Shown: piece after piece, positions 42,200 to 53,800 of the stretch
Position numbering within the stretch: position 1 is the first letter of the stretch
Layout: each line of letters begins with the position of its first letter
Source: Pseudobowmanella zhangzhouensis
GTDB taxonomy: Bacteria; Pseudomonadota; Gammaproteobacteria; Enterobacterales; Alteromonadaceae
DNA: 64,000 nucleotides
Reading direction: 5' to 3'
Assembly (NCBI RefSeq): GCF_042662685.1
Contig: NZ_JBHSYO010000008.1
Coordinates: 310,001 to 374,000 of the forward strand
The notes under the pieces: model-generated
What the model was told of the DNA's origin: nothing
Databases searched by the model: none
The model's input: the letters and a program-made list of their open reading frames with translations, nothing else
Translations under genes and position numbers: made by a program

Positions 42200-43501
42200 A
42201 TGTTAAAGAGGCTCTACACTCCCCTGCCAAAGGCGCACAAAATTTCTCTCCTGAGCGTTATCGCAACACTCGGGCTGGTGACGCTGTTACCCTCATCTTC
42301 GGTGGAAGCCAGTCGTCATGAACACATCAGCGATCTTGCCATTGGTACCCTTTATCCACTGGAAATAGACTTTTCACGCCTGCCGTCAGAGTCGCTGGAG
42401 TTAGAACAACTAGAGCCACAATGGCAAACTGTTACGGTCAAGCGTGGTGATAATCTGGCCAAAATATTTGACCGTTTCGGCCTGACTCCGCAGGATGTAT
42501 ACGCCGTCACCCAAAGTGGTAAACAGGCCGAAAAACTGTTGCGTATGATGCCGGGTGATGAAGTTGCTCTGCAGATCAATGAGCAAGGCCAGTTTGCCGG
42601 ATTACAATATGCTTACTCGCCGTTGGAAACCTTGCAAATTATTCCCGACGAACAGGGGCAGTTTAAGACCAATATCGACCAGCGCGACGTTGAAACCCGC
42701 ATTGAATTTGCTTCCGGTGAAATTGACAGCAGCTTCTGGCACGCCGCCAGCAAAGCCGGACTCAATGACAATCAAATAATGAGTCTGGCCAGTATTTTTG
42801 GCTGGGATATCGACTTTGCGCTGGAGATTCGCCGCGGCGACAGTTTCAGCGTGATGTATGAAACCCATTATATTGATGGTGAATTCAGCGGCTATGGTGA
42901 CATTCTCGCTGCGGAGTTCTCCAACCAGGGTGAAACCTTCACTGCCATTCGCTATGAGGATGGCAATTACTACACAGCGGAAGGTCGCAGTATGCGCAAG
43001 AGCTTCCTGCGAGCGCCGGTCAACTTCCGCTATATCAGTTCGAACTTCAATCCAAATCGCTTTCACCCGGTACAAAAACGCGTAAAACCTCATAACGGTG
43101 TCGATTACGCCGCCGATTTAGGCACGCCGGTTATGTCGGCCGGTGATGGTAAAGTCATCAAGGCGGGCTATGACCGCTATAATGGTAACTTTGTGTTTAT
43201 TCAGCACGGTGAGCGCTATACCACCAAATATCTGCACTTTAATAAGCGTCCTAAAGTACGAACCGGCGAAACCGTCAAACAGGGTCAAGTGATAGGCTAT
43301 GTGGGTAAAACCGGTCTGGCAGCGGGTGTGCATCTGCACTACGAATTTCTGGTCGACGGCGTTCACCGCAACCCACGTACCGTCCAATTGCCAAAAGCAA
43401 ATCCGATCGCCAAAGCTGAACGGGCGAAATTTGAACAACTGGCACAGGACTACCTGCAACAGTTGAACAACAGTAAACGCATCATGCTGGCCATGAACTA
43501 A
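42200..43501 (+). CDS. mepM: MepM-like murein DD-endopeptidase (M23)
   Basis: This 433-residue protein has an N-terminal signal anchor (about 16-31), a LysM/OapA-like segment (VKRGDNLAKIFDRFGL, about 80-100), a linking domain and a C-terminal LytM/M23 peptidase (about 290-390) with zinc ligands H298, D302 and H380 (HNGVDYA, HLHYEF). It cuts peptidoglycan cross-links to let the sacculus grow. Length matches E. coli MepM (440). anmK begins directly after its stop, pairing cell-wall cutting with recycling. Confidence 0.92.
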   Translation: MLKRLYTPLPKAHKISLLSVIATLGLVTLLPSSSVEASRHEHISDLAIGTLYPLEIDFSRLPSESLELEQLEPQWQTVTVKRGDNLAKIFDRFGLTPQDVYAVTQSGKQAEKLLRMMPGDEVALQINEQGQFAGLQYAYSPLETLQIIPDEQGQFKTNIDQRDVETRIEFASGEIDSSFWHAASKAGLNDNQIMSLASIFGWDIDFALEIRRGDSFSVMYETHYIDGEFSGYGDILAAEFSNQGETFTAIRYEDGNYYTAEGRSMRKSFLRAPVNFRYISSNFNPNRFHPVQKRVKPHNGVDYAADLGTPVMSAGDGKVIKAGYDRYNGNFVFIQHGERYTTKYLHFNKRPKVRTGETVKQGQVIGYVGKTGLAAGVHLHYEFLVDGVHRNPRTVQLPKANPIAKAERAKFEQLAQDYLQQLNNSKRIMLAMN

Positions 43502-44593
43502 ATGAGCTACTTTATCGGCTTGATGTCCGGTACCAGTATGGATGGCATCGATGCCGCGCTGGTCGATTTTAGTCAACCAAGCCAACCTGTTATGCGTGAT
43601 TTTTTATGTGTGCCCTACAGTGACACACTGAAACGCACCCTGCTTGCACTCAATTTTCCAATGAATAATGAAGTGCATGAGATGGCTACTGCCAGCCGTG
43701 AGGTCGCGTTGGCGTTCGCTGATGCGGCAAACCAATTGATACAACGCCATCCTGATTACCAGATTCATGCCATCGGCTCCCATGGTCAAACCATACGCCA
43801 TGCCCCAAGCGGTCCGCTCGGATACAGCCTGCAACTGGGTGATGCGAATACACTGGCGGTTACCACAGGTATTAATGTCGTCAGTGATTTTCGCAATAAA
43901 GATATTGCACTGGGTGGCCAGGGTGCGCCATTGGTGCCTGCCTTTCATGCCAGTGTGTTTGCCCGGTCGGGTAAACGCCGTGGCATTCTTAATATCGGTG
44001 GTATCGCCAATATCACCCTACTCACCGACCAAGACACATTAGGTTTTGATACAGGGCCGGGTAATACCCTGATGGATCAGTGGATTGCACTCCATCTTGG
44101 GCATGCCTACGACAAGAACGGCGAATGGGCGGCCAGCGGGCGGGTTATCCCGGCACTGCTGAACGCATTACTGCAGCACCCTTTTTTGCAAGAATGCGCA
44201 CCGAAAAGTACCGGTATCGACCATTTTAGTCTCCACTGGTTGCAGCAACATCTGGGTAAATCAGATGAATATGCAGCTGCAGATGTGCAGGCAACATTAC
44301 TGCATTTCACTGCCCGCTCCATCGCTGACGCATGCCAATCGTTGGCGCTGGATGATCTGTTCGTCTGTGGGGGTGGTGCCTACAATACGCATCTTATCAA
44401 TACCCTGCGGGAATTAATGCCTGCGGTGCATATCGATAGCACTGATGTGCTGAATATTCCGGCAAATGCCGTCGAGGCATGCGCTTTTGCCTGGTTGGCC
44501 TATGCCTTTGTCAATCAGATCCCCGGCAATTTGCCGGCTGTTACCGGGGCATCACGCCCAGCTATTCTTGGAACACTGACTTATGCCCACTGA
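43502..44593 (+). CDS. anmK: AnmK, anhydro-N-acetylmuramic acid kinase
   Basis: This 363-residue ASKHA-fold kinase has the family start GLMSGTSMDGIDAALV, NIGGIANITLL and DTGPGNTLMDQWI. It opens and phosphorylates anhydroMurNAc to MurNAc 6-phosphate in peptidoglycan recycling. Its ATG abuts the mepM stop without a gap, and its end overlaps the next gene by 11 bases. Confidence 0.96.
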   Translation: MSYFIGLMSGTSMDGIDAALVDFSQPSQPVMRDFLCVPYSDTLKRTLLALNFPMNNEVHEMATASREVALAFADAANQLIQRHPDYQIHAIGSHGQTIRHAPSGPLGYSLQLGDANTLAVTTGINVVSDFRNKDIALGGQGAPLVPAFHASVFARSGKRRGILNIGGIANITLLTDQDTLGFDTGPGNTLMDQWIALHLGHAYDKNGEWAASGRVIPALLNALLQHPFLQECAPKSTGIDHFSLHWLQQHLGKSDEYAAADVQATLLHFTARSIADACQSLALDDLFVCGGGAYNTHLINTLRELMPAVHIDSTDVLNIPANAVEACAFAWLAYAFVNQIPGNLPAVTGASRPAILGTLTYAH

Positions 44594-45062
44594 TCCCCGT
44601 CATCGCTCACTGGATCCCACCGACATCGCCATTCTGGCTGCCTTATATGCGGATGCTCGCCTGACCAACAAGGCATTAGCTGAGCAAGTAGGCTTGTCGC
44701 CATCTTCATGTCTGGAGCGTGTGCGTCGCCTGCAACAGGATAATATTGTGCAAGGGTGCAGTTTGCATGTGGATTACACCGCCCTGGGTGGACATATTCA
44801 GGCGATGATTGCGGTACGTATGGCAAAACAATCCCGGGATGTGTTCGATCGCTTTCAGGACGCCATGTTAGAACAACCTGAAGTACTGGCGATCTTTCAT
44901 ATGGGTGGCGCCAATGACTTTCAGATCCACGTCACAGTGAGCGATACCATGCACCTACGAGACTTTGTATTCAATGGCATCACCGCGCTGGACGATGTCG
45001 TGCATGTGGAAACAGCATTAGTTTACGAACACAAAGTAAGTAAACGCTTACCTTCATTCTGA
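44583..45062 (+). CDS. Lrp/AsnC-family regulator
   Basis: This 159-residue protein has an N-terminal helix-turn-helix (NKALAEQVGLSPSSCLERVRRL, helix core LAEQVGLSPSS) and a C-terminal RAM ligand-binding domain (VLAIFHMGGANDFQIHV). Such regulators respond to amino acids. It overlaps anmK by 11 bases and its stop directly abuts the stop of the convergent gene on the other strand. Its targets are not evident. Confidence 0.9.
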   Translation: MPTDPRHRSLDPTDIAILAALYADARLTNKALAEQVGLSPSSCLERVRRLQQDNIVQGCSLHVDYTALGGHIQAMIAVRMAKQSRDVFDRFQDAMLEQPEVLAIFHMGGANDFQIHVTVSDTMHLRDFVFNGITALDDVVHVETALVYEHKVSKRLPSF

Positions 45063-45560
45063 TCACTGAATCAGGCCGTCAAATTGCGACGCCTGATTTG
45101 GTAACCACTGGCAGCGAAAAACTAACCCACAGCGTGCTTTGGCAAAATCCCGCGGCCACTGCAGACTGCCATCGACCTGAAACAGCGCATCAGCCTCATC
45201 AAAATACAGAATTTGCTGGCCGGCTTCCGCATCGGCCAATAATCGCTGCAGGTTGGAATCGGGTTGTTTATGGTATTGGCGCAACCACAGCGGTGTATAG
45301 ACCCGCATCAGGGTTTTTTCGGTATGCACCGCAATTTCCGACAAGGTAAAAGATAACGCCTGCTCAGCCTGGCAGACCAGACACAAACTGGCATGCTGTC
45401 CCTTATTCACCGCTCCGATAAACTGCGCCAGAGATTGCCGGTTGTCTTCGTTCCAGTCTGGCTCGATATCACAGGGCTGAGGTGCCCTGAGTTCACGTAA
45501 TGCATCGAAGCGACTACGGTGAATTCGGCCAAACTGACGACGCAGATAAGGGTGAGCCAT
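45063..45560 (-). CDS. Degenerate AAA+-like protein without a P-loop
   Basis: This 165-residue protein has a near-perfect AAA+ Walker B (QILYFDEADALF, residues about 116-127) and, ahead of it, the pattern LMRVYTPLWLRQYHKQPDSN followed by LQRLLADAE, which follows the AAA+ core of FtsH/Cdc48-like ATPases. Where GxxGxGKT should be (about 61-70) it reads LVCQAEQALS. It therefore probably cannot bind ATP normally. The ATG has AAGGAG at an ideal distance, so it appears to be translated. E. coli has pmbA next to yjgA at this place. Function is unknown. Confidence 0.65.
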   Translation of the reverse strand: MAHPYLRRQFGRIHRSRFDALRELRAPQPCDIEPDWNEDNRQSLAQFIGAVNKGQHASLCLVCQAEQALSFTLSEIAVHTEKTLMRVYTPLWLRQYHKQPDSNLQRLLADAEAGQQILYFDEADALFQVDGSLQWPRDFAKARCGLVFRCQWLPNQASQFDGLIQ

Positions 45561-45567
45561 GCTGTTC

Positions 45568-45586
45568 TCCTTTACTATTTAAAGGA
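45568..45586. promoter_or_regulatory. Inverted repeat covering the ribosome site of the AAA-like gene
   Basis: TCCTTTA-CTATT-TAAAGGA is a perfect 7+7 inverted repeat. On the minus strand its second arm contains most of the AAGGAG ribosome site of the gene starting at 45560, so a hairpin could hide it; alternatively it is an operator in the short space shared with yjgA. Confidence 0.4.
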
Positions 45587-45659
45587 AAATCTAGCACATG
45601 AAACACACACGGCGAGGAATATGCCTTACAATATGCCAGTTAATATTGAGGCAGGTATC

Positions 45660-46178
45660 ATGCAAGAAGATTTCGAGTCGTTTGACGACTTTGATGATGA
45701 TGTAAAAAGTAAATCGCAGATTAAGCGCGAATTCCTCGCACTGCAGGCGCTAGGCGAGAAAATCGTCAACATGGGCGCGCATAGCGACAAGATCCCGCTG
45801 GATGATGCATTGCTGGAAGCCATCGAACTGGCGCGCCGCATTAATCGTAAAAAAGACAGCTATCGTCGCCAGATTCAGTATATTGGCAAGTTGTTGCGTA
45901 ACCGTGACGTGGCACCTATCGAAGAAGCCATCAACAAGATTGAAAATAAACACCAGATTGCCAATCGGCATTTCCATCAGTTAGAGAAATGGCGTGAGCG
46001 CATTTTGCGTGATCAGGATGTAGCCATTAATGCCCTGATAGCAGAGCAACCCGAAGCTGATCGTCAGCGCCTGCGCAAATATGTGCGTAACGCACAGAAA
46101 CAAGCGGAGCTGAATCAGCCACCCACAGCATCACGGGAATTATTCCAGTATCTGCGCGAGCTTTTTCCGCAGGAATAA
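45660..46178 (+). CDS. yjgA: YjgA (DarP, DUF615), 50S ribosome-associated protein
   Basis: From the ATG at 45660 (GAGG upstream) the product is 172 residues, close to E. coli YjgA/DarP (183). Family segments are SKSQIKREFLALQALGEKIV and HFHQLEKWRERIL. YjgA binds late 50S assembly intermediates. The frame is open back to 45519, but that part overlaps the divergent gene and lacks family similarity. A strong terminator follows. Confidence 0.92.
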   Translation: MQEDFESFDDFDDDVKSKSQIKREFLALQALGEKIVNMGAHSDKIPLDDALLEAIELARRINRKKDSYRRQIQYIGKLLRNRDVAPIEEAINKIENKHQIANRHFHQLEKWRERILRDQDVAINALIAEQPEADRQRLRKYVRNAQKQAELNQPPTASRELFQYLRELFPQE

Positions 46179-46183
46179 ATCAC

Positions 46184-46208
46184 AAAGGGGCGTAATCGCC
46201 CCTTTTTT
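46184..46208 (+). terminator. Rho-independent terminator of yjgA
   Basis: GGGGCG-TAAT-CGCCCC is preceded by three As and followed by six Ts. Confidence 0.92.
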
Positions 46209-46279
46209 GCGCCAGCGCAAAGATTGCCTGCATAGCGCTTTTGTATACTCGCGCGTCTTTTTTTGACCCGGGTGCCGTT

Positions 46280-47637
46280 ATGAAAAAACCTGAATTACTC
46301 TCGCCGGCAGGCAGCTTGAAAAACATGCATTACGCGTTCGCCTATGGCGCCGATGCCGTTTATGCCGGACAACCACGCTACTCACTGCGGGTACGCAACA
46401 ACGAGTTTAATTTGGCGCGTCTGGGTGAGGGCATCGCGCAAGCTCATGCCCTCAATAAAAAGCTCTATGTGGTTTCCAATATCTCACCGCATAACAGCAA
46501 AATTAACACCTATTTACGTGATATTGAGCCGGTTATCAGCATGAAGCCAGACGCCCTGATCATGTCTGATCCCGGCTTAATTATGCTGGTGCGGGAGCGT
46601 TTTCCCGAGCAGACGGTTCACCTGTCGGTACAAGCCAATGCGGTTAACTATGCGGCGGTACTATTTTGGGCCCGTCAGGGAATTAAACGCGTGATTCTGT
46701 CCCGTGAATTGGGGCTGGATGAAATTGCGGAAATTCGCCAGCGATGTCCGGACACGGAATTGGAAGTGTTTGTCCATGGCGCACTATGCATGGCCTATTC
46801 CGGGCGATGCTTGTTGTCCGGCTATATCAATAAACGCGATCCTAATCAGGGTGCCTGTACCAATGCCTGTCGCTGGCAATATGGGGTAAATCCCGCCTCC
46901 GAAGATGCTGCCACCGGCAATATTGTGAGTTGTTGCGATAAACAACCGACACTGGGAATCGGTCAGCCCACCGATGAGGTGTTTGAGTTAATCGACCCTA
47001 TGCGACCTGACGAGCCTATGTCCGCTTTCGAAGACGAGCATGGTACCTATATTATGAATAGCCGGGATCTACGTGCCATTCAGCATGTACAGAAATTGGC
47101 TGAGATCGGCGTGGACTCGTTAAAAATCGAGGGTCGCACTAAGTCTTTCTATTACTGCGCACGCACCGCGCAGGTCTATCGCCGCGCCATTGAGGACGCT
47201 TTGGCTGGCAGGGCATTTGATCCTGATTGTCTGGTTGAATTGGATAAGCTGGCCAACCGCGGTTACACAGAAGGTTTCCTGCGCCGCCATACCCATGATA
47301 TGTACCAAAACTATGATCAGGGCGCGTCTGTGTCTGAGTTGCAACAACTGGTTGGAGAAGTCATTGCACAGGATGGTCAGTGGCTCACCATTGAGGTTAA
47401 GAATCGCTTTGCTATCGGCCATTCACTTGAGCTGATGACGCCCAACGGCAATCATCATTTTACGCTGGAAAACCTGCATAATCTGCAAGGTGAGAGTATT
47501 GATGTCGCGCCAGGTTCCGGCCATACCGTTAAACTGGCGTTACCTTTTGAGCTGGATGCCAACAAAGGGATCTTGCTGCGTAACCTGCAACAGGGCGAAA
47601 CCACCCGCTCTATTCAGACGTTGGAATTGCCTGCCGT

Positions 47638-47641
<4 letters not shown>
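46280..47641 (+). CDS. trhP: TrhP (YegQ), U32-family tRNA hydroxylation protein
   Basis: This 453-residue protein, the same length as E. coli YegQ/TrhP, has the U32 motif ELEVFVHGALCMAYSGRC and the cysteines for a 4Fe-4S cluster (ACTNACRWQYG, SCCDKQ). TrhP supports prephenate-dependent formation of 5-hydroxyuridine at tRNA position 34. The ATG at 46280 matches the family start MKKPELLSPAGSL; the upstream 13 codons are excluded. Its last four bases overlap the end of the convergent transporter gene. Confidence 0.93.
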
Positions 47642-48624
<983 letters not shown>

Positions 48625-48628
48625 GGAA

Positions 48629-50071
48629 TTACGCCGTGCCCCCTACGGTCAGTTCATCTACTTTCAGGGTCGGTTGACCCACACCCACCGGCACACTCTG
48701 TCCGTCCTTGCCACACACCCCCACACCGCGATCCAGTGCCAAATCGTTGCCGATCATGGAGATACCCTTCATGACCTGCGGACCGTTACCAATTAACGTG
48801 GCACCTTTAACAGGTGTGGTAATTTTACCGTTTTCGATCAGGTAGGCTTCTGACGTGCTAAAGACAAACTTGCCAGAGGTAATATCTACCTGACCACCAC
48901 CGAAATTCGGTGCATAAATGCCTTTTTTGACACTGGCGATTATCTCGTCAGACGCATAGTTACCGGCCAGCATATAGGTGTTGGTCATACGCGGCATAGG
49001 CAAATGGGCAAATGATTCACGACGGCCATTGCCGGTAGGATTCACCCCCATCAGACGGGCATTGAGTTTATCCTGCATATAGTTTTTCAGGATGCCATCT
49101 TCTATCAGCACATTGTATTGAGTCGTGGTGCCTTCATCATCGATACTCAATGATCCGCGGCGATTTACCAGTGTCCCGTCATCAACCACGGTGACGCCTT
49201 TGGCGGCCACCTGCTGGCCTATTTTACCACTGAAGTTTGACGCACCTTTACGATTGAAATCGCCCTCCAGGCCATGGCCCACCGCTTCATGCAATAACAC
49301 ACCAGGCCAGCCTGCCCCCAATACGACAGGCATAACACCTGCTGGGGCATCCACTGCCTGCATGTTAATCCGCGCCATATGAATCGCCTCGTCAGCCAGT
49401 TTCTGAAAGCGCGGCACACCATCTTCCAGTTCATAAAACTCGCTATACGCATAGCGACCACCCATGCCAGAGTTGCCCCGCTCGCGACGACCATTTTGCT
49501 CCAGTAACAGGGTACAGTTAAGGCGAACCAGAGGACGAATATCGGTAGCATATGTACCATCTGTGGCGCACACCAGCACCTCTTCAAATACCCCTGATAA
49601 GCTCACAATAACCTGCGAAGCCTCCGGCGCCTGACTACGCACATAGCTATCCACCGAACGCAGCAACGCGACCTTCGCTTCATCGCCCAGACCAAGCAGC
49701 GGATTATCACTGGCATATAGAGCTTTAGGCTGCGGTTTACGGTCAAATACCTGCACCTGCCCCTGCTGCCCCAGGGCAGCAATATTACGTGCCGCTTTCG
49801 CGGCATCGAACAGTGCGCTGGCAGAAAGGGAGTCAGAATAGGCAAAACCGGTCTTTTCACCGCTTATTGCGCGCACGCCGACGCCTTTTTCAATGTTAAA
49901 GCTACCTTCTTTGATAATACCGTCTTCCAGTACCCAGCTTTCGTGCTGACTGGCCTGGAAATACAAATCAGCGAAGTCCGTCTGATGCTGATAAATCAAT
50001 CCCAGTGCGTCGCTCAGATGTTGTTGATTAATATCGGCGGCATCAAGTAATGCCTGTTCAACGTGGTTCAA
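48629..50071 (-). CDS. tldD: TldD, metalloprotease subunit
   Basis: This product of about 480 residues has the zinc motif HEAVGHGLEGD and the TldD regions YFQASQHESWVLEDGIIKEG and GVGVRAISGEKTGFAYSD. TldD/TldE cleaves small unfolded peptides, such as microcin B17 precursor and CcdA. The start is set at TTG 50071, which has AGGAG eight bases upstream and aligns with E. coli TldD (481 residues); an ATG at 50104 would add 11 residues inside the nit gene. The partner tldE (pmbA) is not in the window. Confidence 0.93.
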   Translation of the reverse strand: MNHVEQALLDAADINQQHLSDALGLIYQHQTDFADLYFQASQHESWVLEDGIIKEGSFNIEKGVGVRAISGEKTGFAYSDSLSASALFDAAKAARNIAALGQQGQVQVFDRKPQPKALYASDNPLLGLGDEAKVALLRSVDSYVRSQAPEASQVIVSLSGVFEEVLVCATDGTYATDIRPLVRLNCTLLLEQNGRRERGNSGMGGRYAYSEFYELEDGVPRFQKLADEAIHMARINMQAVDAPAGVMPVVLGAGWPGVLLHEAVGHGLEGDFNRKGASNFSGKIGQQVAAKGVTVVDDGTLVNRRGSLSIDDEGTTTQYNVLIEDGILKNYMQDKLNARLMGVNPTGNGRRESFAHLPMPRMTNTYMLAGNYASDEIIASVKKGIYAPNFGGGQVDITSGKFVFSTSEAYLIENGKITTPVKGATLIGNGPQVMKGISMIGNDLALDRGVGVCGKDGQSVPVGVGQPTLKVDELTVGGTA

Positions 50072-50885
50072 CGAAAGTACTCCTGAAACAATTGTGTTGC
50101 CCAACCGGCATCCGTTGGCGGATATCTGCCAGCAAGGCGTAATCTATTTTAGTCCCGACCAGACCTGTTGCCGCTGGCAATTCCACCAACACCTCTCCCC
50201 ATGGGGAAATAACACTGGAATGACCATAGGTTTGCCGGCCATTGGCATGAATACCCGTCTGGTTGGCAGCTGCCACATAACACTGTAGTTCAATGGCGCG
50301 GGCGCGAAGCAATGGCAGCCAATGTGCCTGGCCGGTCACCGCAGTAAATGCGGCGGGTAACACCAGCACATCAATCTCGCCCATCGCCTGAAACAGACCA
50401 GCAAAGCGCAGGTCATAGCAAATGGCCACACCGACCCGACCAAACGGTGAATCAAAACAGACGATCTTATTGCCTGGCTGGGTGCTGGCTGACTCGGCAT
50501 AGCGGCCAGTATTGTCGGCTACCTGCACATCAAATAAATGAATTTTTTGGTAGTCGGCGATCAGCTCACCCTGATCATTAAACACCAGACAGCTGGCGCT
50601 AAAGCGATGGTCAAAGGAATTGCGGGTTGGAAATGAGCCCGCCACAATCCAGACGCCAAAGGTTTTGGCCAATTGCGCCAGTCGCTGCTGAACCGGGCCG
50701 TTGCCAATCGTTTCGGCGATATTGGCCTGGGCATTATCTCCACCACCAAAGCAGGCAAAGCATTCCGGCAACACCACCATGGTTGGCTCGGTTACTGTCA
50801 ATCCCGCCAACTGGCTTTCTACAAAGGCCAGATTGCTTTCCACATCCGGGCAGGATGTCATCTGCAATACCATCAGGTTAGCCAT
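50058..50885 (-). CDS. Carbon-nitrogen hydrolase, Nit1/deaminated glutathione amidase type
   Basis: This 275-residue nitrilase-superfamily enzyme shows the full triad: glutamate region, lysine in YQKIHLFD and cysteine in VGVAICYDLRF. Nit1-type enzymes hydrolyse deaminated glutathione, a metabolite-repair job; omega-amidase activity is the main alternative. It overlaps yhdP by eight bases and tldD by 14, so it is part of the long leftward run. Confidence 0.9.
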   Translation of the reverse strand: MANLMVLQMTSCPDVESNLAFVESQLAGLTVTEPTMVVLPECFACFGGGDNAQANIAETIGNGPVQQRLAQLAKTFGVWIVAGSFPTRNSFDHRFSASCLVFNDQGELIADYQKIHLFDVQVADNTGRYAESASTQPGNKIVCFDSPFGRVGVAICYDLRFAGLFQAMGEIDVLVLPAAFTAVTGQAHWLPLLRARAIELQCYVAAANQTGIHANGRQTYGHSSVISPWGEVLVELPAATGLVGTKIDYALLADIRQRMPVGQHNCFRSTFVEPR

Positions 50886-53800
50886 CCTGATTCACTCCGC
50901 TGTCAGTGGCAGGAATAGGCTGCGTCGGCTTGGGCTGCGCTTTAGCAGGGATTTGAATGTTTTTGCTGTCACGCTTCAACTCAGTCAGCACCGGCTCAGA
51001 AATACTACCTGTCAGGCTGTAGTCTATGGACGAGATAACTTCGGCTGAGTCAATCATCTGATTAATCGCCAGCGCGGCAACTGCTGTGGCCGGGTTAACC
51101 ATCCAGGCCACAATCACAGGCAAGCTCGACGTCACCTTTGGTCGAAATGAAATACGGTAATTCAGTGCCTGATCATTGAGATCGGTATAGCCAGTTAAAC
51201 TAATTTCACCCGCGCCGCCATCCACCCGCGTATTGTCCGTGGAGACGGTACCATTGTTTGCCAGGAAGGTACCGGTCATTTTTTCGTAGAAGAAACCCTT
51301 GGCAAATACGTCGCGGAAATCCAGCTTGAGTTTGCGCACCAGCGATTCCAGGCTCAGAATTGAAAACAGTCGGGCACCACGATCGCTTACTTCTGCCAGA
51401 TAGCCATCACCCAGTTTCCAATCCACACTGCCATTGAGACTGGCAAAATTAAACTCATGGGGCGCCTGCTGCCAGTTCAACGCAAAATTCATGTTGGCAT
51501 CCGAGTCGCGAATACCAGAGTTGACCTCATATTGAGCGAGGAAAGCACCAAAATCTTTAGAATAAAAGTGACCTTCCAGCTCGGTCTGCTCTTCTCCGTC
51601 GCGCAAAAACCAACGTCCACTGGCTGTCAGTCGCGCTTTAGCCTGTTGAACATCCAGCTTCTCAATACGCATTCCCTGCTCAGCGCGGGACAGTGTCAGT
51701 TGAATCTGGCCAAGATCATTGTCCGCATAGATGCAGCGCTCACAAACAATCTGCATCGGCGGAACTTTGCTGATATCAATTTTACTGGGTGTCTGCTCGC
51801 CACCTTCCCACGCTGACAGATTCAGATAGTCGGCATTAATTTTTAAGCCCTGCTCCAGCCAGTTGTGGAACAACTGCACATTAGCAATGGCTTCACGAGC
51901 GCGAACATCCACGTTCCAGGCCTGCTCCTGCCATTTTACCGTGGAAGCAACGTCATGCAGACGCTGACCCGCAAATTGCAATTCACTGACATTCACAAAT
52001 ATTCGCTGGGGTACGCCAATAAACGACTCACCTTCACTTTGCGGTGCCTGATCGATAAGCGGGTATAAGCTGTTAAACCAGGCCTGTACATCCATACTGG
52101 CCAAATTGGCAGAAATGCTGAATCCGGCACCCAGCGTGACAACATCGCTGCGACCAATCGATAAATGCGCGCGGGATAAACGTGCCTCAGCATGAGGTAA
52201 TACCCCTTCAAAATGGACATCTTCACCAAGTTGCAGTGTGAGTTGTGACGCCTGTTGATCGCCGTTTACTCGTGCAACCAGCTTTTGTGCGCTGGCATCT
52301 GCCAAATCAAACGGTGCCGGCATCGCTGACGTCGCCGAGGATAAATCTGCTAGCAATGAAAATTGGTAGCTGAACCCCTCATCAGGGATCAGCAGATTAA
52401 AGGTGGCCTTACCGCTGGCCGAGCCACCAAGTTGGCTTGCCAGACCCGGATAACGGTTTGTGAGTAAGCGGGTCAGGTCCCAATTGGCGTCAATTGATGC
52501 GTCAGCATGATAGCCATCGGCTGCGCTGAAGGTCTTTAAATCAATGACAATCGGCTCACCAAATAAATTCGCTTTCAGATCAGTAGCTTGCACCACATCA
52601 TTGCGAAAACGAATAGAACCCACGGCCTCTGTTAAGGTTACTGACAGTGGCTGCAGGCCAATAGGGGTGTTATCCAGACTCACTTCACCACTGGCCACTA
52701 CCTCACTGTCGTCGGCAAAGGGAATGGTAAGGTGCAAACGTGTTGATACATCGCCACTCAGCTGAATCTGGGTCAGCGTCGCCCCAACACTGTCCGCCAA
52801 CGGCGAAGCCTGCATCAAGCTGGTTACATTACGTGCATCGGTACGGGTATCCGCTTCGATGGTTAACACCCCATCACTGCTTAAATCAGGAATGTCAGCC
52901 TGCAGACTGGTCATCGCCACCTGCATCAGATTGCCCTTATTGGCACGCATCAGCAGAGCGGCATTTTCAAACAGTAAATTCATGTCCAGTTGAGTTAACG
53001 CTGGCCAATCAGCATCAAACAAAAACTCACTGTCTTTAACCGCTACCGACGACTGAAAAATGCCTTGTCCCTGAGCAAACGGATAGTCTGACGGGCGTCC
53101 GAACCAAAGCAACTTGCTACTGGTGATGTCGCCACTCACCAACGCCCGGTTCAGATAATCGACCGTATGCTGCCCCATCAATTGCCCGGGGAATAATTGA
53201 CGGGCATTGAGCACATTGTGTGGCTGTAGATCGGCACTTATCTGCAGTAAACCATCGGGTTGCCACGAAGCCTGCGCATGCAGTTGCAACAGTGAGGAAT
53301 CAACCGAAAGCTGCGAGGGAAGAATCCGCAAGCCATCGGCCTGCCTTTGCAACCAAAGGTCAGCCAAGACCTGCTCATAGGTGAGGTCATGCCCGAATAA
53401 TTGTTGTGTCTTTAACTGGCCCTGCTGACCCTCGATAATGATATGACCGAGGCCATGTTGCCAGGCTATCTGCGCAGTTAATTGTTCGCCGCCGGGAATG
53501 GGATGCCACTCGTTAACCTGTAAATCGGCCACACTGGCGAACAAGGCAGGACCTTCAGCATCGAATTGCAGCGATATTTCGGTAATGTTGCCGTTCGGGT
53601 CCAGTTGGGTCAGTAATTCTCCGTTGGCACCGGCCAGGCCTAACAAGGGGATCAGTGGTTTAATCGCAATATCATTAGCATGCAGTGTGACGCGTCCCTG
53701 AGTGTCGATACGCCCGGTAGCCTGGATGACACCAGCCCCATAATTGTCACTGTGATATTGCAGATTGCTTAAGTTGAGCAACCAACCAGTATCGAATCGC

